Shown here piece by piece: positions 39,560 through 49,484 of a DNA stretch of 64,000 bases. A program made the position numbers and the translations under genes. The first letter of the stretch is position 1. Each line of letters opens with the position of its first letter. The DNA comes from Vitis vinifera (taxonomy: Eukaryota; Streptophyta; Magnoliopsida; Vitales; Vitaceae). Where the stretch lies: positions 757,001 to 821,000 of the forward strand of contig NC_081818.1 in assembly GCF_030704535.1 (NCBI RefSeq). Direction: 5' to 3'. Below the pieces are notes generated by a model that was not told where the DNA came from, made no database searches, and saw only the letters and a list, made by a program, of their open reading frames with translations.

Positions 39560-40240
39560 GGCTCTCCAATTTCAACATTCTTATAAACTCTACATGTTGA
39601 AAAATTAAACCATAAACAGAATCTCATGTAGACATTAAAGCATACAATAAAAATTGGGAATTAAGAAAACCTAACCTTGATTAATCCCATGGAAAGTTCT
39701 GGTGTTCAAGGTTATGATCAGTTCATGATGGAGAGAAACCTCGAGTTCAATTGGCTCTTCCCTTTCTACATCCAAAATAGTCGTTGTGTGTGCTCTGAAG
39801 AATTCGTGCAGTACGTGCTCTTCTCAGCCCCAAGAGAAAACAGAACAGGATCTAACAACAACCTGCCTTTTTTTTTTTCTAGCTCACCCTAAATAAAAAT
39901 AATTCATATATATATATATATATTACATATCACACATACACAGTTTGGACCACTTGACTTAATGGGCTAGTCAAGTGAATTAGGCTGAGCCCATAGAAAT
40001 CAAGCAATAATGTGTCCAACCCCATTATGATGCACAATGCAAAAATTAAATTAACATTGATTTATGACATTATCAAATTGATTATGTAAGTCCACACATA
40101 AAAATTCCAACACAACATGCATTAAGAAGAGCGCCCCAAATGGCAGCATTAGGCTTAGAAGGCATATCCATTCTATCAGAGTAGCCTAAGGCTACATCTG
40201 GATAGAAGCACAACAAATGTCACTGCATTCCAAGTCTCGA
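39560..40240 (-). pseudogene. Broken duplicate of the PPR gene 3' part, split by a solo LTR
   Basis: Pieces match the PPR gene at 41029-42531: 39566-39594 ('TTCAACATTCTTATAAACTC') matches 41306-41334, and 40118-40160 ('CATTAAGAAGAGCGCCCCAA') continues the match at 41337, exactly where the gene reads on. Further parts at 40167-40240 ('ATTCTATCAGAGTAG', 'ACAAATGTCACTGCATT') match 41489-41571 with deletions. The reading frame is destroyed. It lies directly downstream of the intact gene in the same orientation, so it is a decayed partial tandem copy. Confidence 0.8.
39595..40112. mobile_element. Solo LTR inserted in the PPR pseudogene
   Basis: A 518-bp block with ends 'TGTTGAAAAATT' and 'AAAATTCCAACA' (TG...CA, imperfect inverted repeat). 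It is flanked by CTACA (39590-39594) and CAACA (40113-40117), a 5-bp target duplication with one change. Removing the block and one duplicate restores the PPR alignment without a gap, which fixes the borders. No gag or pol inside; it includes an (AT)n run near 39905-39921. It is probably a Copia-type LTR. Confidence 0.8.
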
Positions 40241-41028
40241 TAACCTACTTTTTCTTCTTATCAATGATTTGGTTTCAAATTTTCCTAAGTTTGCCAAATC
40301 CCATGGATTATTTATCCAAGCTTTTGCCCAAATTGTTCAACACGATTAAGGGGCTACAAAATGACTAAAACAAAAAATAATAATCATTTTCCAATCAGCA
40401 TTCAACAAAAAAACAATTGCACATGCTAAACCAAGTCATCATTCCACTTTTATGCAAGTATGAACATATGATTAAGCTATATGTAGGGAATGGAATCTCA
40501 TCTTTTAGCTATTTATCACATGGGAGAGCAGGTAAAATGGAGGATCATGTTTGCATTAATACCTTGTTCTTTGTCGATGGTGGATATCCTTAATCAGGGT
40601 TCAGTTCCACATCTTTTGTTTTCCTCTAGTTTTTCTTAATCTTGTGCTTCCAGAATGAGAAAAACATTAAACCCATCAACTTGTAAGTTTGGCTTAGCAC
40701 TTCCCCTGGATCCTGCAGAGATGCCAATGGTGCTCATTAAACACAGTTTGACCTTGCCAACCATTGTGCATTACAACTAGGAGAGCTTAGTTAGGATGTG
40801 ATCACCTTTGATGGTTTTATATTGGAGCTCTTTTCATTACTACTCAGGGGATCATGTCAACTTGGTTTCTTTGCCATTCCATCTGAGAAGTTCAACCAAA
40901 TTCACACGAAAAGTCCTCTTTACCATGATGTCCCCTGCAACTAAATCAGAAGGCTCACATAATATGAGCAAAAAAAAAATTTGAGGTTATGAATCTCAAA
41001 TCCTGGATTTGAACTTGAAGCACTCAAT
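40241..41028. other. 3' flank of the PPR gene
   Basis: Non-coding. The part 40526-40815 is the source (or sister) of the diverged copy at 39139-39430. No other gene or element was recognised. Confidence 0.6.
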
Positions 41029-42531
41029 TTATTGTTCCTGAAATTCCCTGATCGCTTTACTAAGATTCAAACATATTTCTACCGCACAAGGATGTGATTT
41101 GTCTCCCACCACAAACTCATAACAAATGCCACCCACTTCAATCAAGCTACAACCAGGGCCCTTTCTACAACCAACCTCCTTCATTTTCAGCTTCACCTTC
41201 TCCACCTCATCCCATCTCCCAGCTTCGCGATACAAACTCAACAAAGTCATATAAAGAGCCCCATTCCATGGCTCATCCTTAATCAGCCACTGGGCAGCAA
41301 GCTCACCGATCTCAACATTCTTATAGACTCTACAAGCATTAAGAAGAGAACCCCAAATGGCAGCATTAGGCTCAAAGGGCATCTCGCTGATAAGTTGCAT
41401 TGCTTGATCAATCAATCCAGCCCGACCAAGAAGATCAACCACACAACCGAAATGCTCGACAGTGGGCTCAACCCCAAAATCGCTCTCCATTCTATCAAAG
41501 TAGTACAACCCTTCATTTACCAGACCTGAATGGGAGCACCCAGATAGGAGTGCTACAAATGTCACTCCATTTGGCTTAACTCCAGAGTCCACCATTTTCT
41601 CAAAGGCCTCAATTAATTGCTCACCAAGACCATGCATTGCCAGTCCTGATAGCATTGCTGTCCATTCACCCACATGCTTCTCTTTGGCTCCTTCAAAAAC
41701 TAGCAGTGCATGCTCTATGCTACCGCATTTGAAGAACATATCGATCAAAGCAGTAGCAATTCGACTATCGACATAATCCCCCTTACTTTGACACACATAG
41801 GAATACACCCATCTGCCCACATCTAAAGCTCCTAAATTAGCACAAGCACAAAGCACACTCATCACACAAGAATCACTCGGCTCAATCTTCACACTGAATA
41901 GCTCCCTAAACAAATCCAAAGCTTCCCTAAACCGATTCCCTCTGACATAAGCCGCAATCATAGCACTATATGAAATAACACTTCTCTCAGGCATTTCATC
42001 AAACACCTTCCTCGCAGCCTTCACAGAACAAGAATTCGCGTAACACGCGAGTAGAGTCGTCCAACTCGCAATGTCTCGATAACCCATCCCATCAAATACC
42101 CTCCTGGCGCTGTCCATCCCAGAGTTGGACCCATACAAGTGAATCAAAGAATTCTCAACGAAGACATGGCCACCTAAGCCGAATTTCAAGGCTTGGCAGT
42201 GGAGTTCCTGGCCTTTGGGGAGGTGTGCGAGGGCGGAGCAGGCCTTGAGCAAGAAGGGGAAGGTGTAGGTGTCGGGAGGAGGGCCGTGGCGGAGCATGTG
42301 GCGGTGCAGGAGCAAGGCGTGAAGTGGGGTTGGGCTGGCGGCGTAGACCCGGAACATGGTGTTGTAGAGGTAAGTGGAGGGGTGGTGGATGGCATCGAAG
42401 AGGAGGCGAGCGTGGTGGAGAGAGGAGGAGGAGGAGGAGGTGTAGAGAGTGATGAGCTTGCGTAGATGGTTCTCTTGCTGGTGGAGACCTGAGGTGATGA
42501 GATGGGCGTGGAGCCGCTTCGCTTCTTGCAT
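41029..42531 (-). CDS. Pentatricopeptide repeat protein, PLS class, E subgroup
   Basis: A single exon of 500 residues. The first in-frame ATG is at 42529-42531 (MQEAKRLHAHLITSGLHQQE); extending seven codons upstream would need a GTG start and is rejected. The protein is a run of PLS-type PPR motifs such as 'ARLLFDAIHHPSTYLYNTMF', 'ARRVFDGMGYRDIASWTTLL', 'ARKVFDEMPERSVISYSAMI', 'PNGVTFVALLSGCSHSGLV'. It ends in an E domain ('NAAIWGSLLNACRVYKN', 'WDEVEKVKLKMKEVGCRKGP', 'GCSLIEVGGICYEFVVGDKS'). There is no DYW deaminase. Family role: site-specific organellar RNA binding, often recruiting a separate DYW deaminase for C-to-U editing. The target and organelle are unknown. The 5' half is GC-rich compared with the flanks. 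A broken partial copy follows at 39560-40240. Confidence 0.93.
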   Translation of the reverse strand: MQEAKRLHAHLITSGLHQQENHLRKLITLYTSSSSSSLHHARLLFDAIHHPSTYLYNTMFRVYAASPTPLHALLLHRHMLRHGPPPDTYTFPFLLKACSALAHLPKGQELHCQALKFGLGGHVFVENSLIHLYGSNSGMDSARRVFDGMGYRDIASWTTLLACYANSCSVKAARKVFDEMPERSVISYSAMIAAYVRGNRFREALDLFRELFSVKIEPSDSCVMSVLCACANLGALDVGRWVYSYVCQSKGDYVDSRIATALIDMFFKCGSIEHALLVFEGAKEKHVGEWTAMLSGLAMHGLGEQLIEAFEKMVDSGVKPNGVTFVALLSGCSHSGLVNEGLYYFDRMESDFGVEPTVEHFGCVVDLLGRAGLIDQAMQLISEMPFEPNAAIWGSLLNACRVYKNVEIGELAAQWLIKDEPWNGALYMTLLSLYREAGRWDEVEKVKLKMKEVGCRKGPGCSLIEVGGICYEFVVGDKSHPCAVEICLNLSKAIREFQEQ

Positions 42532-43029
42532 GACTGACTGAATTGATCGCACGTAGTTTTTGAAATTGATTTATAAATAAAAAATATGAAAATATAATTA
42601 AAATTTATATATATATATAAATTATTTAATATAAAAAAATTTAAATGACAAGGGATTAATATAAAAATTAATTTATTATATAAAAATCATTTTTAAGAAA
42701 TATTTAGAAACATGGAAAAATACATTGAGAATATTTGAAGTTTTCGAATAGATTTATTTTTAAAAAAATGGATAATTATTTTTTCACATTTGATAAAAAG
42801 TTTTTTTTTTTTCATATTTTTTAACATTTGGTGATTTTCTTTTTAAAAATCAATACTTTTTTTTTTAAATGTGATTTAAATTGTTTAAAAAAATTAAATA
42901 AAAAAAATTAATTTTTAATTATGAAAATTAGGAACTAAAAAATAATTTTGAAAATGTGTTTGAAGACCTAAATAAGATTTTTTTTTTCTTTGGTTTTAGC
43001 ATGTTTTAAAAATTGGATTGGATCGACCA
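42532..43029. other. PPR 5' flank, AT-rich, no gene seen
   Basis: Low-complexity A/T sequence between the PPR start and the repeat into which the large LTR-bounded element inserted. Confidence 0.6.
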
Positions 43030-43166
43030 GTCATGGTTCTGATTTGATCCAATCAATTAGATAGAAAAATCTGACCGACGAACTTGGAAACCCCGCCCTC
43101 ATGACCCTATTGGAAAGCCCTGCCGAAATTAGGTGATATTTCGGTGTGGCAAGATTCGAACCCCCA
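43030..43166 (-). mobile_element. Part of a tRNA-like SINE/repeat split by the large element
   Basis: On the minus strand the sequence next to the insertion reads 'TGGGGGTTCGAATCTTGCC' (B-box-like), and the other half lies at 48043-48105, where the minus strand has 'TTTGCCCTAGTGGAATTGGG' (A-box-like). Joined across the LTR-bounded element, the two halves give one A-box/B-box unit about 60 bp apart, as in a tRNA-derived SINE. The family is not identified. Confidence 0.45.
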
Positions 43167-44117
43167 TGTAGACCCCCATTTTGGGGCTCGGTTTCTCACT
43201 TTTATGCAGCTTGTGTTGCCAAGTGTCGCAACCCTAAGAGACCACATGGCATCTCTTAGTTGGCTACTATGGAATCAGACAATGCTTTTTGGAGGAACAA
43301 TCAAGGGTGGACACCTGTAAAGGTTGTCTGGCCGTTAGGAGAGTGTTTTTGGCTGCCAGCTGCATGGTAGTGGGGACGGTACCTGGAGGGCAGGGGGTGT
43401 CGTCTGGCAGCTGCAGGTTTTTACTTTAGTGAGGGAAGGGAGAAAACCAGAGAAAAAAGGCTAGGTGGAGGAGGAGTTTTGAGAGGGAAGGAGGAAAAGA
43501 AACAGAGGAAGTTTCTGGAGAGAACAAAGAGAGCATTGTGAGTAGCTTGAGAGAGAGGAGTAGGGAGCTTTCACAGAAGAGGCAGGAACAGAGGAGAGAG
43601 GTTGCGGCTAGCTGAGAATCAAACGACTTTTGATCGAAAGGATCACTCAGGTTTAGCGATTTTTACACTTTGAGTTCTCCATTATTTCAGTCGTTCCATT
43701 TTTCTCCTGGATATTTGGATGCGTATTTTGGCGGTCGAATATGAAAATCGGTTTCTCAGCTTCCAGTCGTTTAATCTCTGTTTGTTTTTCTTTCATTTCT
43801 CTATATGAGTTGCATTGTGATTATACTGTTTATTTGTGTTAAAATGACTCAAAAACTCCCCACCAGCTCTTAACTCTCATGGTTTTTCATGGAGGAAAGA
43901 CAGATTTAATCGTGTTACCTATTTCATATACTCTGTTTTCCTTCACTGTGCCTCATTGTCTATTCTGTGAGTAGAAGTTCATCTGGATGCTCTGTTTTTG
44001 TGCTGGCTTCCTTGCTTTTCACTCTCTGTTCTCGGAAGCTATTCATACCCCCAAGGAGAAGGGTCATGGCCGGTATTACCCTTGATTTTCGTATGGGCAT
44101 AGTCTCTGAACCTGTTT

Positions 44118-44415
44118 TGTAGACTGGATGACAAGTTTTTGCTTATGGACCTAGCTTCGTTGGAAAGCAAACTCCACTTTCCTCTGAGAAACCTCCCAGA
44201 AGCCAAGGCTGCCCTTACAGTGGGAAGAACAGCAGCCAATGCTATTTATGTACCTCTTGCTCAACAGGGTTCTATAGATTTGTAAGGTGGGATGCTTCAT
44301 GCAGGAGAAAAGGATTACAAAACTGCTCAGGGATATTTCTTTGAATTAGTTCCTTGAAGTTTTCAACGTTCTCAAAAAGCCTCGAGCAATGTTTAGCCTC
44401 GAGTATATGTTGCTG
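44118..44415 (+). pseudogene. Captured fragment of proteasome lid subunit RPN6 (PSMD11)
   Basis: The translation reads '[20 protein letters not shown]', '[20 protein letters not shown]', '[13 protein letters not shown]', then a stop in place of Gln (TAA), then 'GGMLHAGEKDYKTAQGYFFE', and after a frameshift '[20 protein letters not shown]'. This is the PCI-adjacent helical region of RPN6 without introns. It is broken and incomplete, so it cannot make a functional subunit. The minus-strand open frame 44039-44239 is antisense to it. Confidence 0.85.
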
Positions 44416-44420
44416 GTGCT

Positions 44421-44605
44421 GAATCCCAAGCAGGGCAGATATTCTGTCAGGTTGGTGTTCTTGCTTTGACGGGTCCTCTGCACCATGTTGACGATGACCT
44501 CTTTGGGTGGTGGTTATGTGAACGACAAGTCCAATCTGGAGGACTGAATGGTCTGCCAGGGAAGTTTCCTGATGACTACTACTCATGGTGAATGCTATCA
44601 TGGAT
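44421..44605 (+). pseudogene. Captured fragment of Rab geranylgeranyl transferase beta subunit
   Basis: The translation reads '[20 protein letters not shown]', '[20 protein letters not shown]', '[16 protein letters not shown]', matching the prenyltransferase repeat 'H-A-G-Q-I-F-C...G-G-L-N-G-R-P-x-K-x-P-D-x-C-Y-S-W-W' of RABGGTB. The catalytic zinc ligands of that repeat are altered (Cys of 'DVCYSWW' is Tyr here; 'SHAGQ' is 'SQAGQ'). The next Trp codon has become TGA. It joins directly to the RPN6 fragment at 44415-44421. Confidence 0.85.
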
Positions 44606-44719
44606 GAATGGTTTACTCTCCGTCTTCTCTTTCCAGGGTCGAGCGAAGCAGATGAAATTTACAGAATATGCATTGTTATGGGCAACGCAACATTGATGGG
44701 TTCACTATTCACGTATGCA

Positions 44720-45240
44720 TGCCACTCTTACTCCTTCAAATACCCATTAAGCTCCCTGCTCATGTTCCTATTCAACTTTAACACCCCACCCATATCTGTC
44801 TACACTATTTCTGCCCGTATATAGGCCCCCTAGACCCACTACCTTTACCCGCTCATTAAACTAGTGTTATACCCATCTTTGCATCCCCACTTACACCTTC
44901 ATCTCACCACTCCCGTCTTCATCTTTTTCTAACCAATCCAGTACCCCACTTACCCATATTTTCTTACCATACTTCTCACCCTACACAACACCACATATCC
45001 ATCCTGTATAAGTGACCTTCAAGCCCATCCCACATACTCACTGCCAGTTGCCCATACCTCTTTCATCCATCCTCAAATCATTTCCTTCCTATTCTTTCAT
45101 CTGCGTGGAGTTCATGTGTATGACTTCCTAACCCCTTTTTCAACGCTGTCCCTCGAGATCCACTTTCTACTCAGTTCACTCCCCATTACCACCAACCATC
45201 CATGCTATCAATAACGCCTCAACTCATCACCTTTCCATGC
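44720..45240. other. G-poor, C/T/A-rich stretch inside the LTR-bounded element
   Basis: About 500 bp in which G is rare on the plus strand (long runs such as 'CCCACTTACACCTTCATCTC'). It does not translate into a recognised protein. Strand-asymmetric composition of this kind is unlike the flanking captured fragments. Origin unknown. Confidence 0.6.
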
Positions 45241-45267
45241 ATGAAATACACTCAAATCTCTGTTCTG

Positions 45268-45450
45268 GGGTTTCTCTTTTCGATTCTAACCCAGAGATGC
45301 CTTATTCAAAGGAAGAAAGATCTGTTTCACCTGCCAACTCGGGTTCACCCATTCGGGGGCAACGACCAAGGTCAAGGTCGAAGTCAAGGTCATTGTCGAG
45401 GTCTAAGAGGAGTCGCTCGAGAAGCCGCGATTCGATAGATGCCGACAGGA
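45268..45450 (+). pseudogene. Captured RS-domain fragment of an SR-type splicing factor
   Basis: The frame reads 'PYSKEERSVSPANSGSPIRG' then 'QRPRSRSKSRSLSRSKRSRS' and 'RSRDS'. This is a typical plant RS domain. Only this C-terminal piece is present; no RRM is seen nearby. Which SR gene it came from cannot be told. The frame is open to 45551 but loses RS character after about 45440. Confidence 0.7.
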
Positions 45451-46087
45451 GACACTTGAATTTGTTACTACTGCTGATCAAAGTCCATAACTTACCCACG
45501 TACACCCATCACAGCCTCCTCTCTTCCAGTTTGGTCAACTCAGGGAGTTAGCAGTCCAGATGCAAGTCAAAGCTGTGGGGTTTAGCAGATCATCAAGGCT
45601 CTCCTGCAAGTGTGGGTTTAATATTCGTTACTAGAGAAAGAGATGGGGAGTGCACTAGAACAAGATCAGCAGAGAGATAGAGTCTAAGCTAAGTCCATCA
45701 ACTCTAGTCACTAAAGGGGCCTCCTGAATTGATGAAGCTATTAGTTTGTTTTTGAGAGAGAAGTTGACATTTGCTTCAGTGATTGACGGCTCAAAAGAAA
45801 GGGGAATGGATTTCTAACAAATCGGACACGTTTCAGCAGTGACATGAAAGTCTGCGCCAATGCTTCAGATTCATTCACACGCACTGTAAGATTTGGAGAC
45901 CCAATGGAAATGGTTGTTGGCGGGTGCGATTTTGCTATGAGGATGACTGTACCTGCAGATAGGAGACTTGGGCACTCATTTTCTGGTGATACTACTTCTA
46001 GTCACACACAAAGAGAAGATAGAATTCATGGGGAGCAAGCTTTGACTTTGGTTTTGTGGATACGAAGAAAGGAGCTCTCACTTTGGA

Positions 46088-46660
46088 TATAGGAACTTTG
46101 GCTATTGATAGTGATATTGCAGGCTCATATCTTTACCTCACCTTGGGACTAAAAGAATTAGGCAAAGGGGTTATAGGAACCCCTCGGGTTTTATTGCTTC
46201 TTTCTTCTCTTCTTTGGAGGTCTGTTCAGAAAAAATGAGACATTACTAGGGACGGCACAAATTAAAGATGCCATTACAGTATTTCATGGATCAAGAGCAC
46301 CCACTCTGAGTGTTCGACGATATATTGACCGCATTTTCAAGTACTCAGGCTGTAGCCCATCCTGTTTTGTTGTTGTACACATTTATGTGGACAGATTCCT
46401 TCAACACACTGATGTTCATTTAACTTCCCTCAATGTTCACCAGCTTCTGATCACAATGTGTAATGGTGGCAGCAAAGTTTATAGATGATGTCTTCTTTAA
46501 CAATGCTTACTATGCCAAAGTGGGGAGGAGTAAGCACAACAGAGCCGAACAGATTGGAGATGAAGTTCTTGTTTAGTCTGGATTTCAGACTTCAAGTTAC
46601 GGTTGAGACATTTAGGAGCTACTGTTCACAATTGGAAGGAGAACCGACTAGAGGGCTTCC
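46088..46660 (+). pseudogene. Captured P/U-type cyclin copy without introns
   Basis: Pieces in order: 'LYLTLGLKELGKGVIGTPRV', 'LLLLSSLLWRSVQK' then a stop; in another frame 'TAQIKDAITVFHGSRAPTLS', 'VRRYIDRIFKYSGCSPSCFV', 'VHIYVDRFLQHTDVHLTSLN', 'VHQLLIT'; a one-base insertion near 46457; then 'DDVFFNNAYYAKVGG' and 'NRLEMKFLFSLDFRLQVTVE'. This covers nearly the whole cyclin box of the plant CYCP/CYCU family, without introns, with at least two frameshifts. It is dead as a cyclin. Lack of introns suggests capture through RNA, if the parent has introns (not verified). Confidence 0.85.
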
Positions 46661-46689
46661 CAAGGACATGCAGAATATGATCCAGTTTT

Positions 46690-47095
46690 GGTAAACGTGT
46701 TAATTGGTCCAGCTGTTGCCAGGATCAACAGTATGAACCAGACAGAGATTGTTTGTGGTGGATTTGAGCAACTTGATGTGTCCACCAAGTTTAAACATTG
46801 GAGCATCCACTGTGATGTGTCATTGAAGTTCTATGGCCTAAATGCTCCTGAAGGTTCATCGGCACAGAGTGTGAGCAGCACGCAGAAGGAGAATGCATTA
46901 GTTGCTAGTTTGGTACACTCACCTGTTGGAGAGAATGTGGGCTGGGAGTTTTCAGCTACTACTTCTCCCTGCTATGCTACGGTTTTGTTGGAAAGTTATA
47001 ATCGTTTTCTTGAGTTTGTGCAGAGGAGTAAGGCGGTGGCTCCTCCCACTAGAAAATGCAGCGACAGGATCGAAGGGTCAAATGTTGGCATCTCT
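46690..47095 (+). pseudogene. Captured fragment resembling a VPS13-like lipid-transfer protein
   Basis: An open stretch reads 'CGGFEQLDVSTKFKHWSIHC', 'DVSLKFYGLNAPEGSSAQSV', 'ENALVASLVHSPVGENVGWE', 'ATTSPCYATVLLESYNRFLE', 'FVQRSKAVAPP'. From memory this resembles the segment of plant VPS13/chorein-type proteins preceding 'SPTVALETATALQ'. The match is a recollection and was not searched. It is a fragment with no start of its own and loses similarity after about 47050. Confidence 0.5.
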
Positions 47096-48381
47096 CAGTG
47101 CATTCTAGTAAACGTGTTCCTCTAGGATGGGTCCAGAAGGGAATTCTCCATGCATGGCCACCTTAGGCATGTAACCCAGGGGCACGTGTCATATTCCCAT
47201 TCTCCAATCCTCTTTGTTTTTGAAAATAATTCTCCCAAACTTCATTTTGTAAATAATTTCCTAAATTCCGGTTTTTAAATAACTTCAGGTCTTCAAAGCT
47301 TTCATCCTTAGAGTTTTCAGGACTCAAAATCCCATTTTCAATAAAATTTGGTTGCCATTTTCTTTCTGGCAAGCCACCTTTGAATTTTCTCAGATTTTCA
47401 AAATGTTTTAAAATAAGCTAGAATAAAATTCCGTAATTCCAAGCAAGGGAATTTATGGAATTAATTCATGCAAAAATGAATTGGGTCTTGGTGGGGACCC
47501 TACATATGAGATTCCATGATTGATTGATTTATTTGTCATGCATGATTGGTTTACTCTATTCCTTGATATGCGCTTAATTATATCTGTTCATTGTTCACTA
47601 ACCATTTTTCATGATAGCGCGTTCGTGATTGCCGCCCAGGTGCGCATCTATTCATATTTTGCCCATTCTTTATACATGCTTTACTTCTCATATTGTGCAT
47701 GATCGATTTGAGTATTCATCGATTTTCTCATTGATTGCCATGATAGCTTCATTCTATTAGTAGAGACCCGACTTTAGGGACTTAGAGGGGTGCTACGGTC
47801 TTTACCGTACCTTCCCGATAAGCAACCTGACCCCCGAACCCGATCCGGTTTTTCGTAGATCACCTTTTCCAAAATAAGGAGTCGCGGTTTTCTTTCTTAT
47901 TTTGTTTACCCTTTAAAAATAAAACAAAAATAAGTGGCGACTCCAAGTCATTTTCAAATAATCAATAAAAATCAATTTTTCAAACAAAATTCGAGCTCGC
48001 CATCGAGTGGGAAACGCATTGAGCCGAAATGCGGGGTCCACACCCCAATAAAAGGTTCATAGTGCATCCCCAATTCCACTAGGGCAAACGTGCCATTTGA
48101 TTAATAATATGCACTAAAGAAATATATATTAAAATTTATGATATAAATAAAATATTAAAAAAACACTTTAAATAACAAATTAATTATAACTATTTTATAA
48201 TTAAATGGAAAATTTTCATTTAATTGATTAGTAAAAATATATCATAATTTTATTCATAGTGTTTTTAATATTATTAATATATTAAAAATTTATACATTTA
48301 TCATCATTTATTTTATAATATATCATAATTTTAATATTAAATAGATTTTAAAATTAAACATATTATAATCACAATATTATC

Positions 48382-48860
48382 ATCAAATAATATTTTATAT
48401 AATTCAATAATCAATATACACTTATCAAATTTATATTTTTTTTATTAACATGTATAATATAATATATATATATCAATTTATTAGAAAAAAATAACTTTAA
48501 AATGTCTATTATGTTTTTAATTTCATTTCTAAAAGTTTGATTTTATATTTTTATAAGTTTTGATCAATTTTATATTTACGGATATTTTGTGTTAAAATAT
48601 CCATTGAAATATATTATAATAAAATATCATAATATAATGATCAAATAATATTTAATATAATTTAATAATCAATATATACTTATCAAATTTATATTTTTTA
48701 TTGACACGTACAATATTATAAATATATATATATAAATTTATTTAATAAAATAACTTTAAAATGTCTATTATACTTTAATTTCATTTCTAAAAGTTTTATT
48801 TTATATTTTTCTAAGTTTTTGTCAATTTTAGGTCTACTGATATTTTATGTCAAAATATCC
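48382..48860. repeat. AT-rich tandem duplication of about 220 bp
   Basis: Copies at about 48382-48602 and 48643-48860 share 'ATCAAATAATATTT', 'TACTTATCAAATTTATATTT', 'TAACTTTAAAATGTCTATTA' and 'TTTCATTTCTAAAAGTTT'. Non-coding. It is followed by 'CGATATATC'-type short repeats (48863-48925). Confidence 0.85.
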
Positions 48861-49484
48861 AACGATATATCTCCGATATATCCGTAAAATCGAAATACCG
48901 ATATATTTGTAATTACCGATATTTTCATCCTTGGTTGGAAAGCCTCGCAACCTGGAATCCCAAGTTAAAAAAAACTCTTCCCCTTTTTGCCTACCCCACT
49001 CCTCCCTTCTTCCAATTTTTTTTTTTTTTTTTTTACCTTATCTCATTATTTATTTTCTTTTATATTTATTATTTTCTACTTCACGATGTTAAAACTTATA
49101 ATTTTAATTTTAAATAATCCAAATATTATAAATTTAAATAAATTTGTGATTTTAAAATAAGTTTTTTTATTTAAAAATGAATTTTGAAATTTTAAATTTT
49201 AAATTAAAATTAAAATTTCTAATTTGAAACTAATTTTTTGATTTTTCAAATAAAAATTTAATTTTTAAATAATATATAAATTATTATTTTATTTTAATAA
49301 TTATTTTAAATTTTAATAATTTATAAATTATATATTTATGACCAGTTGGAATTGTGAACCGATAACTTTTTCGGTTCACTGAGCGGTTCGATTTTGAAAA
49401 CATTGGTTTTAGGTTTAGATATTTTATTTTTTAAAAATAAAGAAGTTTATTCCCGAATTGCAGGGTTAGGTTTCCAAAAGCTGA

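Larger units (their letters stand above)
43167..48042 (+). mobile_element. 4.9-kb LTR-bounded element carrying host gene fragments
   Basis: Ends 'TGTAGACCCC' (43167) and 'GGGGTCCACA' (48042) form a 10-bp near-inverted repeat with TG...CA termini. The flanks CCCCA (43162-43166 and 48043-48047) are an exact 5-bp target duplication. The 3' part has features familiar from long Ogre-like Ty3 LTRs: 'AAAATAAGTGGCGACTCC' at about 47930, 'GAGCTCGCCATCGAGTGGG', 'GCCGAAATGCGGGGTCCACA'. No internal repeat of either end is seen, so this is one very long solo LTR or a non-autonomous derivative. There is no gag or pol. Inside are sense-strand fragments of unrelated host genes, listed separately, a GA-rich leader-like stretch (43440-43620) and a G-poor stretch (44720-45240). 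Element boundaries are firm; the solo-LTR reading is inference. Confidence 0.8.

Noticed and set aside
42532-42552. Seven extra N-terminal codons of the PPR gene starting at 42552
   Set aside because: The first codon there is GTG, not ATG; a plant nuclear gene should start at the in-frame ATG at 42531.
44039-44239. Minus-strand open frame inside the LTR-bounded element
   Set aside because: It is the antisense of the captured RPN6 fragment, whose sense reading is clearly the real one.
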